From positions 1 through 64,000 of the forward strand of contig FWCC01000329.1 of assembly GCA_900169235.1 (NCBI GenBank): DNA of 64,000 nt. Reading direction: 5' to 3'. Shown here in pieces: positions 34,874 through 47,342 of this stretch. The notes beneath the pieces are model-generated. The model searched no databases, was not told the DNA's origin, and saw nothing but the letters and a program-made list of their open reading frames with translations. Made by a program: the position numbers and the translations under genes. Each line of letters starts with the position of its first letter. The stretch's first letter is position 1. This DNA comes from Zarea fungicola. Its lineage: Eukaryota > Ascomycota > Sordariomycetes > Hypocreales > Cordycipitaceae.

Positions 34874-35625
34874 GCAAAGTTGTCTTGACCGTGTTAATTT
34901 GTTTCATTTTATGATCTATCTCTCTGTATAGTAAATTATAATATTATAATAGTGCAACATCGTCAAGTTGTATTAGTCTTGATTGTTAACGTCGTAAAAT
35001 TACATATATCTCGAGACTTTTGAACAATGCCTAGATGATTGACGAGCCCTGACTTCCCTTTGCGATCATGAGAACAGTCTGGCCTCTTAAATAATATTGC
35101 AACTGTTCATGGACTTCTAAGTGGGCCGTGATGGTGAAACGCTAATGGCCTAAAGGCTGGTAGATGGTTACGTCTTCTTCTTGAGGAGAATGATAACAAA
35201 CCTCTCGCGCAGTCCTTCTAACACAGGGCCGTTTAATACAAAGTTACAGTCTATTGGTAAGCGCTAAAAATACTAGCTGCTGAACAAATACAACTCGGAG
35301 TCTAATACAATAGCCCTGCGTAGAGGGACCGTTTTTGGTTGCACTCCTCGGCTGAGAACGGAAACGTCTAGCATTAGCTATATCAACTTGACACCAATGT
35401 TATCCGTTCGTTAGCCATCAAAGTTTGCCACACCTCCAACTCGTAAATACATTCATTTACAAACTAATAGACGAATTTTATTTTTTCCCCTTCCCGACCA
35501 ACTGGCAGCGCAGTCAGGCTATCGTTGATGGCGCGGGACGTGTAGCTCCACTGTGGCACGGAGCCTCGAGACCCGCGTCTTCCTCATTCATCAACCGGTG
35601 AGATGCATTGTTCGACCCTTCCAGG
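34874..35625. other. AT-rich intergenic stretch upstream of the Zn2Cys6 gene
   Basis: No gene is supported. 34915-34960 is notably AT-rich (ATTATAATATTATAAT-like). The right end is a short leader before ATG 35626. Confidence 0.45.
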
Positions 35626-37651
35626 ATGTCCAAGGTTTCGTCTAATCCAACGTCCAACACACGGCAGCCCAGATCAAGCCGGTCTGTTGCTGGATGTCTT
35701 ACCTGTCGACGGCGCAAGGTGAAATGCACATCTCGAGTCACGCCATGCGAGCCATGTCGCCGCCTCAACTTATCGTGCGATCCATCCTTTCCTCAAAATT
35801 TTAAGTCATGGGCATCAGACAGCGGCCAGGGTGAATTTTCTGATACAGGCCAGAGGCAAATTAGGACCAACCCAAAACTGAATGATGACCGAAGGCGTAG
35901 GAGGACTGCCCCTGCCGCGACAGTCAGTCTCCTTTCTGAACCAACCATAGGGACAGGAGCGTCTCGTATTGATGCGACGCAAGATGACAGAGCCCCAAAA
36001 GACCTGGAGTCAGTGAATACGTCTTCAGAAGATCCGTTCAACATCCTTGACTTTATATTTGCGGATCTCGCCCATGAAATGACCATTGTCGATTTCACCA
36101 CACCGGGCAACCCGTATGCCTACGTCAACCCCGACTGGCCGGATCAGCGGACTACTGCAGCAGGTTCCTATGAGATGGAGGATAGTGCTTCATCTAGTTA
36201 TGCTATGGCTCATAGTACCAACACCATCTCCTCCACAGGGGCAACGCGCATTTCGACTGAGCAAATGGCTGCTTCGGCCATGGTTAGTCAAGCCCTCCCA
36301 CTAGACCCTTCGACTAGCCAGGCGCAGGCTATGTCTCGCGTACCAGAGTTCCTATCAACAAAGCAATCTATATACACTTGCTTTCACTACATTGTAAATT
36401 CTGCTCGCGCCCTCCCCAATTCACCACTTTGCTATGCCATACTCAGCTGGGTATACGCATACCTTGCCCGTCTCAGTGCAGGTCAGGCATCCTCCCGGGA
36501 CGAGCACTATACTGCTGCGTCCGATGGAATTAGCTGCCTGGTCGCAGAGCTCACTACTCCGGCCGCGGCTCATGAAATTTGGAAGCCCACAAACATATCG
36601 GAGCAGCTATCGTCATATCTGTCGGCCACATTTTTCGTCTGCCAGTATGATCTCATGGAGGGAAACTTCTCCTCCTTCATCACGCGCATCAGCGACACCA
36701 AGTCTCTCTTCCGACGTCTCTGGGTAGATCGAACGCTTCCCGGCCCCGTCGAATCGCGCGTGCTAATATGGCTCGCTTTTTTGGAGCTGCGCTTCTTCTT
36801 TCTTGGCGGCGAGCGATATGCCGCCGCCGATGGCCAAACCGATCTTATGACCCTCCTTGAAGAAACCAAGGCTCTCTCCGCACTTCGTCAATCGCGCACC
36901 AAAAAGTCGACACTGAGCAAGGTTTTTCCAGACGGCCTGCCACAGGAAGAGGACGAAGAGGACCTACGCAAGGAACGCTGCCGTGCTCGGTTTGACGATA
37001 TCATGTGCTATCTAGCAAATTTGCGGCGTTTTATGGCGTGGGATAAAATGAACAGCCAACGCGCGAACATAGATACTGCCTTGCTAAATGAGCTGCGCGA
37101 TGCCAAAGTCCAAGCCCTGCACGCGGATCTACGCAGGCTACAGGCTGTAGGACTCTTTCCCAAGTTTGAATCTTCGATAGCAAGCACTAACACCGCTTTA
37201 GGAGTGTGAGTTGGCAATACCTTCTACCAAAACATTACCCGCCAGCAATCAGACCATTGACAGCATCACCTTTCACACCCTCACCGTGCGAACTCTTCGC
37301 TCCTGTGCCACAATCATGTTCAGGAGAGCGACAGATCCCGAGTCTCGGACAGGCCCTGATTGTCAAGACGCAGTCGCCGATATTGTACGCATTGCCAGAC
37401 TCCTTCGGCAAACCAAATATCTTCGCTCCCCCCGCTCGACTATCTGGCCGCTTCCTCTATATATTGCAGGAATTGAGTCAACAGATGGCGTCTACCAAGA
37501 TTGGATACTTGACTATATGAATGAACTCGGATCGTGGGGCTCACACATACAGGAGGCAGCCCATGCACTGCAGCGGATCATAACCCATCAAGAGAACACG
37601 GGCTCTAGGGGCTCTAGAGCTACTTTGGTGGATGAAACTATGCATTCCTAG
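35626..37651 (+). CDS. Zn2Cys6 fungal transcription factor
   Basis: This is a nuclear DNA-binding regulator of the Gal4 type. The zinc cluster is Cys24, 27, 34, 41, 44 and 51 (spacing 2-6-6-2-6), followed by a Ser/Thr/Asp-rich linker and a long helical regulatory region resembling the Fungal_trans_2 type. Exon 1 is 35626-37205. Exon 2 begins at 37264 (58-nt intron) or at 37246 (40-nt intron); the two acceptors differ by 18 nt, keep the same frame and give 655 or 661 residues. I prefer the longer intron because 40 nt is unusually small. ATG 35626 is chosen over an in-frame TTG six codons upstream. The stop lies only 94 bp from the stop of the convergent acyltransferase gene. With the transporter beyond it, this makes the regulator a candidate pathway-specific factor for that pair. 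Confidence 0.88.
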
Positions 37652-37745
37652 ATTTTGAAACGAGAAGGTTGTTTTTTGACTTGTATTAGTTCTATGTATT
37701 GAGCAAAATATCTATTGACTGATTTCTCGGGATGGACACGCGATT

Positions 37746-39154
37746 CTATGGTGTTTCTGGGCGCCTGATGTCTTCTCCGGCACCCAGCTTTCCTGGCTTT
37801 GCGACAAGACCGCTAAACGAAAATACGCCACTAAGCCGGAATGTCTGGAATTTACCCTGGCAAGGAGGCCCTTTGCAAACGGTGATGCTCCTCTGCGTCA
37901 GATTATACGTCACCGAAGCGACGGTCGCACCGGAGGAGCGGAAAGGGTAGCCCGGCAGGCCACCAATAATGGCGTCGGGCGAGCGGTCTGGATGGCAACA
38001 AAGCGACTCAGGAAAGCTCAGATGGTCCGAAAAGGCTCTCTGTAGCTGCTCCACCGTCACAAGGCCATTCTTGTATGGCCGTATATTCTGTTCCAGTCGC
38101 TGGCGGCGGAACCAACTGCTGCCGCCTGGGTAGCGACACTTGACGTCGGCACGCGCAAGAAAGGCCGTATCTGTGAAGTGGTTGGAGTGAACAAGGTAGT
38201 GATCGTCAAGGTCGCTATACACCCTGTACTCTCGCGTGGGTGTTATCTCAAAGCACAGGCCGAACCCATCGGCTGTCGCGACTGTCAGGTTGTTCGAGAC
38301 GTGGCGCGGGAAATTGTATATGGCCGTAGTGGCCTCGGCGAGGTGCGCCGACTCGAGGACCATGCGCCGCAGTAGGGAAATCGGCAGCACCGGCTTTGTG
38401 TCCGATAGGCGAGGCGTGTAGTCCTCGGTGGACATGAGTGAGTTGGCTGTGACGCCCATGCCAAGCGAGTTCATCCCAGAGCGACCCAGCTGGCCAGCCT
38501 CGGTGACGAGAAAGAGCGACGGCTTGGCCTCTGACGGGTCTGGGTGGATCTCAAGGTAGATGATGGCGTCTGTGAGCCAGAGACGGGCGGACATGTCCCA
38601 GTTTTGGGCGTTAAGAACATCACCGTTTGCAGTCGCTCCTTCGAAGAAGATTGCGCTGGTACACTCATTGGCAACATCGTCAAGCTCGGGGTGAGATCCG
38701 TGGCCGTCGGTGCCATTGGCAGCGTCAGTGCTTGTTGAAACACGGCTTTCTTCGTCATCATCGTCGTTCAGTCGAGCGAGATCATATCGTGCATTCAGAA
38801 GAACCACATCCTCGAGGGAGACTTGGGCACCGTCTGCGATGCCGCGCATCTCCTCAAGGCCGGCTGGGTAAAAAGCCTTGATATTGGGAATATAAACTTC
38901 CTTGATAATCCTCTCCACCGTCTCACTAAACCAGAGGCATTGCGCATTAGCTCTTTTCCGCTGTAAAATTTAACTTCACATTGGAAAATCAGGCGGACTC
39001 ACGGCTTAGCTAGCTTGCCGGGTGTGCTGTAATATGCGACATTGGCTCTGACTTTGGCAGCGGCTTGTTGGCCATGAGCCAACCCGCGCTCATACGGCAG
39101 TCCTCTCGCAACGACGTGCTGGTAGTAAGGGCTTGGCTCTCTGGTAATCGCCAT
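37746..39154 (-). CDS. acyl-CoA:6-aminopenicillanate-acyltransferase-like (peptidase C45) enzyme
   Basis: This is an N-terminal-nucleophile hydrolase related to the last enzyme of penicillin synthesis (penDE/aatA) and to uncharacterised AatB-like proteins. The precursor should cut itself before Cys139 (NECTSAIF), which becomes the nucleophile. The family's GQNWD-type element appears as LNAQNWDM, and the C-terminal half has SNHF and an SSGATVASV-type strand. Exons (minus) are 39003-39154 and 37746-38925, intron 77 nt, 443 residues; splicing joins KLAKP to ETVERI. An acidic, Ser/Gly-rich insertion (about 104-136) sits just before the cut site, and the residue before Cys is Glu rather than the Gly of the penicillin enzyme. 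No PTS1 tripeptide ends the protein, so peroxisomal location is not indicated. No penicillin synthetase genes lie nearby, so the substrate is unknown. Confidence 0.85.
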
Positions 39155-39662
39155 GCTTCAGAGAGTATTCCAAGGCTAAGCTTCTTAAATTCTAGAGACG
39201 GGTGAGCGTCTAGTTTGGAGTCTCCAATCAACCCCCCAAAAATGGTCATCTTGGCTGGTTCAAATAGCATGGCCGCCCAACACCTGAATTGCTGTTGAAT
39301 TTCCACTCTTGGAGCTCTTGGCGAGCTGCGGGCTGCCGTCGCCTATGATAAGCAAGTAAATTCTGGACATTTATTGATTGTCGCGAGAGGGCGCTGGATG
39401 TCGCCAAAACTGCCTATTCGGGACCTAACACCGACGCAGTGGGTTTGAAGCTCCGCCCCCGCAAAGTGTGTCGGCCGGGATGTGCGGGGAGCAAGCACTT
39501 CGGGACAAAGGGCTGGTGGCCAGTTGAGAACAGAGTCAGTTGCGTGGGGTGGCTTGTTGGGGGCGTCACTGAAAGTATAAATCTTGTGTAGTTTGGCCAT
39601 GAGGAAGATGACTGTGGCAGAAATACAGAAGTCGCCTTAAGACTTCGTCAGGAATTTCAAAT
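39155..39662. promoter_or_regulatory. 508-bp divergent promoter between acyltransferase-like and MFS genes
   Basis: Both genes start outward from this segment. Visible elements are TGATAAG at 39346-39352 (GATA factor type, nitrogen control), GCGGGG at 39484-39489 and GTGGGG at 39544-39549 (both fit the CreA SYGGRG pattern), several CGG triplets including CGGCCGG near 39472, and TATAAA at 39576-39581, 82 bp before the transporter ATG. The layout suggests joint control of the two genes; the individual sites are short and only suggestive. Confidence 0.5.
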
Positions 39663-41812
39663 ATGGACACCAAGAAGCACGCCAAGGAAGGTTTCGAAGA
39701 AAACAAAGTCAGTTTCTCCAAGTCGACGGGCTACGACGATGAAAACCAGGATGATGCTGGTAGGTTCATCGGACAACTAGGTGGAATTACCGAGTTTTCT
39801 GTCCAAGAGGCGAACCGAGTGCGATGGAAGTTGGACCTCATCCTGCTGCCCATTGTATGTATAGAGTCCTCTCTGTTGGCAAACAACTTTGTGAGACTAA
39901 CTGGCGCTAGATGATGATAACATATCTCTTGTCATTTATGGACAAAGTCGCACTCAGCCAAGCGTCCATCTTTGGAATTTTAAAAGATGATGTATTTGCA
40001 GCCCCCTTCTGCCATGAAATTGGTCAAAATAACAGTTGACTTACGCGCCAAATTTACAACAGAATCTGAGAGGAAACGACTACAGCTGGGCCAGTTCCAT
40101 CTTTTACTTCGGTTACCTCATCGCCCAGTACCCGTGCTCCCTTCTCATGCAGAAGCTACCCATCGGCCGCTACTTTGGTGTCATGATTATCGGCTGGGGT
40201 ATTGCCACAACAGCACAGGCTGCCACCACTTCGTTTGCCTCGTTGGCTGCCTGCCGCTTCTTCCTCGGCGTTTTCGAGACATGTATCTCGCCCGTACTGA
40301 CCATACTAGTCGGTCAGTACTGGACACGCAGGGAACACCCGCTGCGCTCGACCATCTGGTGGGCAGGTGCTGGTGTGGGTGGCTTCGTCGCGGATGGCAT
40401 CACGTATGCCGTCTCGAGCGGATCATTTGCCGGAGCCAAGTATGCTACATGGCAGGTATGTTCTCTACGCAGCCCCCCAAACATTTGGTTGAATCAAGAC
40501 ACTTGTTAACAAAAAGAGTTTTCTACAGCTCATATTTCTCGTTTTTGGGCCTATTTCTATTGGATGGGGCGTATTTCTCTTTTTTGCCTTGCCAACTTCG
40601 CCCATGACGGCGTGGTTCTTGACTGAACGTGAAAGAGAGGTTGCGGTACTGCGTGTACGTTTCACCTTTTTTTCCGTCTTGGAAGCAACTATTTGCAAGC
40701 TGACACATCTCAGGTCATTGATAACCACACAGGAATCGAAAACCGCAGATACAAGCTCTACCAAGCCAAGGAAGCCCTGCTGGACCCCCAGGTGTGGATG
40801 CTCTGCGCCAACAGCTTCTTGCAATGTATCCCTGGAGGCGGCCTCACCGCGGTAAGTTGATTACTCTGACTGCCCTGGTTTGAACCTGATTTTGTAGATT
40901 CCAATATACTAATGAATCTCTTTTGTATAATACTCAGTTTGGCAAAATTGTCATCCAAGGGATGGGATATAGCGACCGCGAATCCGTTGTCATTTCTTTC
41001 CCGACCGATGCTGTCCAGCTCTTCTCTGTCGTTGCGGCCGGCGCCATTGCCCAGCTCATTCCCAACACCAGAATCGCGCTGATGATATTTACCAATGTTA
41101 TTGTTTTGATTGGTAGTGTTCTCGTGGAGAGTGAGCTTTTCCTTTCTTCTCGTAATGTTCGTTTGGACCAATTTTACTGACCCGAATTTGTAGAGCTATC
41201 AGTTCACCAATCGCTTGGGCCAATGTTCAGTGAGTTCCTGTTGTTGATTTAATAATTAAAGGAATCAAAAGGCAAAATTAGTTTATTGACCATTTTGCGC
41301 AGTTCTATACGTGAATACCGTGCCATATATCATGTGCATGAGCCTTGTCGCATCCAACATTGGTGGCTTTACCAAAAAGGCCACAACTGCCGTGAGTCTT
41401 TCCTTTCGTCGACTTCATTCAATTGAGTTATAGTTTCTAACAAATCCTTTCTTAAACGATAGGTCATGATGTTCATGTCTTACAGCGTTGGCCAAATCGC
41501 AGCGCCGCACTTTTTCCTTGCCAAGGAAAAGCCGAGATACCCGACAGGATTCCGCGCCTTTTATGTCTGCCTAGCGCTCATGATTTTCATTGAACTTCTC
41601 ATGGTGTAAGTATACACATCGTGGACTTTCTTTCTACATGCCACGTCGTACGATAAGTGCTAATATCTCTTGTTAGGGTGTACCTTCGGAGAGCGAATGC
41701 GAAAAAGGAAAAGACGGTGTCCGAGGCGCAGTCGTCTGATACAACGGGGCTCATGGCCGATTTCCAAGATCTTACAGATAAAGAGCACCCTGAATTTCGT
41801 TACGTATTTTAG
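39663..41812 (+). CDS. MFS transporter, allantoate permease (Dal5/ACS) family
   Basis: This is a predicted 12-helix proton-coupled importer of the anion:cation symporter branch, whose members move allantoate, ureidosuccinate, vitamins or small peptides. Ten exons: 39663-39854, 39911-39991, 40063-40455, 40529-40654, 40714-40851, 40938-41130, 41194-41229, 41303-41391, 41463-41605 and 41677-41812. All phases agree and give 508 residues. Family marks are SFMDKVALSQASIFGI in helix 1, DYSWASSIFYFGYL in helix 2, QKLPIGRYFG, RFFLGVFE and the GYSDRESV loop after helix 7. The N- and C-terminal tails are hydrophilic. The gene is unusually intron-rich compared with its neighbours, and exon 7 is only 36 nt. 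The divergent acyltransferase-like gene suggests an amide or carboxylate substrate, but this is inference. Confidence 0.9.
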
Positions 41813-43419
41813 TCTAAATAATCGAGGAGTTGGTAGAGTAAAGTAACCTACAATTGTCTGTGAATAACCCAAATGCGTTCAAGCTAGCTCTCTGCCGCAA
41901 AAACTCTCCTTTTTGCATAAACTGACCCCCAAATGTGTGTTAGGTCGAAGATTGCACATAGAAATAGGCGTTGGAAATGCCGGAGCGCACGACTGGAGAT
42001 TCGCCTAAAACATCTATCTTGCTACATGGTATACTGAACGAATGGCTCACGTTATTCCAGTTGGTTTATAATACGCTCCAAGCCGCCAAAGACAGCGCGT
42101 ATAGCACCTGAAATCTGTGATGACCTACTGAGTCCCTTCTTTCCAACCAGTGCTGATGTTTTCTTTATTTTCTAAAATAAAAATTATTGGCGAGCGTGAT
42201 GTGGCTAGTTCGTTTTTGAAGCACATTCCGAGGTTTGCAACATATTTGCCATTTGTCGGTAACTTCAATAAGTCAAACTTATTTTGATCAAGAACCCTTG
42301 TTTGGCGAGTAAGAAAATAAAGTCATCCTTGTAAGCGTTCTTATCCCAGCAGCCCATCTCCACCGTTCTTGAGTTCTCCGACGCAAGATTCTGGTGCCAT
42401 TTAACTGTCTATCCACAACCGCGTGTTTCCATCCATTTGATGCGAGTAGATATATTTGACGTTGATGCGTTATGGTGGATCATCAAGACTCTTTAACATC
42501 ACGTGTAATGTCAATATTGCCGAAGTCTGTAGTATATACGTGACTTGCATCAGGCCATGTCGAGTGGCTAGTTGAGGTTGTTCCTTTCATTTCGGAGCTC
42601 GTCAGGGCCATGCCAACTCGAACCTTTTAATTCTTCTTCTCAGAGATAACAACGTGTTACGCCTCCTCGGGCGTCTGTCTTATAGCGGGAGCTTGCTATG
42701 ACGACGTCAAAACAGCTTTTGAGGCGTCAATGAGCTCCCGGCGAGCTGCTGTAAATTCTTCGGCAGTCTCCCGCTTCCTCGTATTTGATACTGAAAAGTC
42801 TGACTTGGCAGCCTAGCGAATGGCCGACATCTTGTCGTGTTTTTTCTAGTAACCTACTGCGCTAGACATGGTTATCATGGACTGGAGAAGCAAAGCAGAT
42901 GAACTGGAAAAGGAATGAGTCTAATTTGCGGTGGCGGGGCGTAAATCGCACAGCTTGCTGTTTTCCTCTCAGAATTCTCTCTAAATTAGCAGATGATCGG
43001 CGGCATTGCCCACATGTTAATTTTCAGTCACTATTTGTAACCTCAAAGCACAGGCCGTTGAGTCATAACAAGGTATATAATGAGTAAAGCAGGTGTCAAA
43101 AATACTTCACGGCTGCTTGTCTTCAGCAAGCGCTCGGCGGTCCAATAAGCAGGCAATTTGCTTCACCCCAGATTTGCTCATTCGTGAAAATAAGTGTTGA
43201 TGTTTACTATGGTATTAGCAATTAAGATATGGCAACGGTCCGGGCCAAATTTGCGGCGGTATTCCTCTATACCTCGAAACCAGAAGACGTGCTCTAATCA
43301 GCAAACTCGATAACATATTCTTTTATTAAATTCAATTGCCAAATACCCATCCATGCTCTGCCCTGTGCAAAAAAGCTATATAGTGTACACTTTCCATTCC
43401 GATCATGCTTGCTCCTCCT
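41813..43419. other. intergenic, 1.6 kb
   Basis: No gene is supported. The DNA is AT-richer near 42150-42330. It contains one ATCACGTG word at 42498-42505. It holds the 3' ends of the transporter (left) and of cbp80 (right). Confidence 0.45.
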
Positions 43420-46050
43420 CTAGGTGCTTCCGTTCTGTCCGTCAACCACCATTTTGTCCTTGCTGGCATCGGCCACAAACGACGCCTCCACGGCTGCCCG
43501 ACGCTGGAACACGCGAAGCCAACGCTGGCCCCATTGGCGGATCAGCGCCTCGTCCGTCTCGCTGCCTGTGCCCCGCTCGAGCATCTCGTCCTTGCTACCG
43601 CTGGCCCACGACCTAAGCGCGTCGTTGATGGTACGGAACAGCTCTGTCATGTCCTCGACTTCCTTGCCGCGTGTCTCCTCGTCGACAGCGCCTTCTGTGC
43701 CCGTGGGAGCGGTGACGACCTGGCGCACGCGTGCCGTTACCTTGGACACCGTGTTGAAGATGGCTTCGTAAATGTGCGGCTGCGCCAACGCGGCGCCGGG
43801 GGAGCCCTTGTGCGAGGCGCTATCTGCCAAGATGGCCCAGTCGGCAACGGAAAATGGCGTCAGGATTGCGTAGTTTAGGAGCTTTTCGATAATGGACAAG
43901 GCCACTCCTGGGTGCGCATGCCAGTAGGCCATGACGGATGATATAATTTGGGCACGGGCCTCGGGCGAAGCGGTGCCGGCATCTATGAGACGACCCTTGC
44001 TTCGATCGATACACGCAAGCACGTGGCTCAACGACTTGGAGCCTACCCAGCACATAGCAGTCACAAAGACATCTGTGCTGGCCACAACGGGATCCAGAGC
44101 CCGGTCCCTGGCTTGCGTCTGAATGGCATCGATAGTCGGCTGGATTTCTTCATCAGTAGCTTTTCGGCGTAAAAGAGCGCCGATTTCTTGACCCTCAGCA
44201 GCAAATGGGGTATCTGAGGTGAGTTAGCTGACCTGTCAGGTACTCTTTGAAAAGAAAGGCGAAAATCTACGTACCAGGATTCTTGTACTTGAACTCGGGC
44301 ACATCCTGTTCTTTCTCGCGCCCGATGAGATGCTGATACGCCTCGGGCAATGTCTTTTGGATTCTCTGAGCGAAGCTCAGCCGAATTTCCTTGTCCAGCG
44401 CGCCGTTCAGGAACCACTTCGCAGGCTGCAAGTCTGAGAGGGCAGCATCTTCCGCCCACTCAGCCCATTTCCACGTAAACCCGAAATTGCTCAGATGGTG
44501 AGAAAACCATGCAACACAGCGATAAGACAGCTCAAGATCCATGAGTGGGTTGTTGCGGTATAAATAGCGAATAGCTCGACCAAGACTGGGAGCAATGGCT
44601 GCTGGGGCCAACTTGCAAGCTTCGGTCAGGACCGAGTGATAGTAGACAAGCTTGCATTCCGGTGCTGGTAGCTGGAAGAGCTGTGAAAAGACTGTATCGA
44701 CAGCCACATCCTCGGGTTTCCAAGTAGAGCGATTTCCTGTGATGTTGCGAAGCTCGTCGAACGGTGTTGCGCGCTTCACAAATGTACCCTCCGCAAAGTA
44801 ACAGTCAATATCCATTAGGAATCGAGCCGTAGCATTTCTGTTAAAGTCGAGACCGTTGATGGTATCCACAAGGCAGTCACGAATAAGCGATGAGGCAATG
44901 TGCTTGGTGCCCGGAACTGACTCAACGTCGTCCTGCTCCGAGTAGACAGACAAATACACCTCGGGGAAAAGAGGTCGTGGGCCTGCGACAACGTTGGCCA
45001 TGATAGATATGGCAGGAAGCGCATGCTTGCGAGCATTAGTCAACTTGTCTTGCATTTCCACGTCTTCCAGCGGCATCTGCCATGGGCGCGGGAGAAAAGC
45101 AAGCTCCCAGTCCTTGGTGGCCTCCGCTTGCAGTTGCTTTTGCAGAAGTACAAGAACACTGGGGGATGCACTAGAGGTATCTCCATTATTCTTGGCCTCA
45201 TATGGGTCGACAAGGGCGTGCAACGCATGGGGCTCAGATGCGATAATATCTGTCTTGTCCATGAGCTCCGCGGCTTTTTGCTTGAACTGGCCCGGAGCTG
45301 CACACATGGCGTAAGGTATCGTGAGAAGAATAATCTTAACAATTTCGGTTCCGATGGTCTGCAATCTGTTAATGGATTGTCACATTTTGCATACTGGGTT
45401 TGCTAGGCTGCCACTCACGTCCTCGGAACTGGCCGTCTGCAAGTCCGCAGCGCGGTTGAAGAGCTCCTCGAGCAGTGGGAATACACCATCGCCCTCCAGA
45501 TTGCTTTGAAGACATGCCAGAAATTTGAGGTAAAGCTTCACCTCCCTCCATTGGCCAGCGGCAATGGAGCTTTCCAGATCCTTGGCCAGGCGCTCCAGCA
45601 CAATCTCCATTGCTTCGGGCTTGAGCGCATTGGCAACGAGCACAACAGCGGCAATAAAGGGGCTCTTGAGTGGCTGCTCAAGGACCATCTGCAGGACGAG
45701 GCTGAGGAAACTGTTGCGCATGTGCTCATCGTCATAGTTGTCTGCCACCATGTTCGCGAGGGAGAGTACTTCTTCGGCCCATCGTCGCAGCGGCGAGTCG
45801 GCGATGCTTACCAGCTGACGCCGGAATCGAACGGGCACAGGTGCAGAGTCAGTTCGTCTACGTTGTTGACGCCGGTCATAGTGGTCGTCGTCGTCTGGAA
45901 AGTTTGGAAAAGGGTTAGTCTTAACTGCTAAAGCGCAAGCACCTGCGTACTGCTGGTAGATTTTTGAAAGCTTCAGGTCTTTGTCGCCATACCTCTATAA
46001 CGTTTTCTGCGATTATAGCCCCCATGTTGTCTCCTGTCATAGTCGGCCAT
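43420..46050 (-). CDS. nuclear cap-binding protein subunit 1 (Cbp80/Gcr3)
   Basis: This is the large subunit of the nuclear cap-binding complex, which with Cbp20 binds m7G caps and links capping to splicing, export and decay. It is built of three MIF4G-like helical domains. Exons (minus) are 45993-46050, 45419-45894, 44275-45358 and 43420-44213, giving 803 residues, close to the family size. The N-terminus MADYDRRQHGGY followed by an Arg/Asp-rich stretch is typical and contains the nuclear signal. Recognition rests on LVKIILLTIPYA-type helices (here EIVKIILLTIPYAM), the VEYYHSVLTEACK-like region, the long YLYRNNPLMDLELSYR helix pair and NPDTPFAAEGQEI after the third splice. Intron 2 ends at ATTGCAG rather than at the nearer upstream AACAG, which would break the frame. 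Confidence 0.9.
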
Positions 46051-47342
46051 GACTTGGTTTGCCTAATTGATGCTCCAAAGGTACTGAGTCGTCAATTAGT
46101 CTTCATGAGATTCGTCAGATGCCGAGTCCAGCACCAACGGCGCCACGCGTGTTGCTCGCCTGCATGAAGCTAGCGAAATCATTGTGGGTGCCTCAGGCAT
46201 CACAATCGCAAACAACGAAAGACGGGCAGGTGAAACGGAGCAAACTTTACTGCAATGCCCCAAAAGAGGTGTGTTTTTAAATCAAAGGAGAAGAAAGATA
46301 ACAGGAAATATTTTTATGAAGCCCATCTTGACTACCTGGAATGGTAGTCTGCTTCTACTCAGGCGCTGGTCGCGCAATCCGGATCTGACTACTGGCATGG
46401 GATCTAAACGCCTGGCATTTCGCAGGACAGTCGACTCAATCACACACAGCACACTTCCGTCATGTAAACGTAAACACAACCTGAATTCATTTTGGTATAT
46501 CGAATATGCAGCCAAATTCCGACCTGTACTCGCATTTATGGTATACAAGCGGCAGGCTCGCGCCACTTTGTCGTAAAAAATGCTTCTCGGCATAATTGCT
46601 CTCCGGCCTCCCAAAAAAAAATCCACTGTCCATAATTCATCATCCATAGCCAGCACATAAAGCAGAAGTATCGTTGCTACCAGCGCCTACCAGACGGTTA
46701 ACACTGCTTCCAGTTCATCACAATTGGGCCATCCAAACTTGACGCAGCTCATTAAACAAAAGAAGAGAAAAAGACAAGAGACCTGCTCCTTGGCAAAAGA
46801 TCGATGCTTTGCCAAGCAATCGAAAATTGACAAAAAGCTCGTTCAACAAGATCAATGCGAGAGCGGCAGATTTCGTTTTAGCGGCTTCGTCCCCGTATGA
46901 TCAGGACATGGAGGCCCTGGCGGATAAACATTGAAACAGAGTAACCGTCGTTTGAAACATATAACTTGATCAGCCAACTTTGTGGTTGTGCAGAAATTCG
47001 ATCTGCTTTGGCTTTCCACCCCGCTGTCTAGCCCTGCAGCCTAGCCAGTGAGCCTGAGGCTACCTCTAGCCTCTGTGCGTACATCGTGACCATTCTGCGA
47101 AAGACCAAGCGATAGACAAAGCATCGAATACAAATCCTATCATCTCACGGAAACTTGGCTGAACCGCACAACGACTAGCCTAGGAAGGCCAGTTGCATAT
47201 GTCGTCGAATTGTCGAAAACAAATTGCGTGGGCAACAAAATCTCTTTCCCTATTGCTCCATGCAGCTTCGGATTGTGACAGCTGGTCAGAACTTTTGGCA
47301 AGAATAACAAGAGAAAACCAGTATCATGAGCGCTCATAGCAC
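46051..47342. other. intergenic: cbp80 promoter and gsk3 3' region
   Basis: No gene is supported. A 124-codon open frame on the minus strand (46282-46656) has no recognisable feature and lies where the cbp80 promoter or the gsk3 3' UTR should be. Confidence 0.45.
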
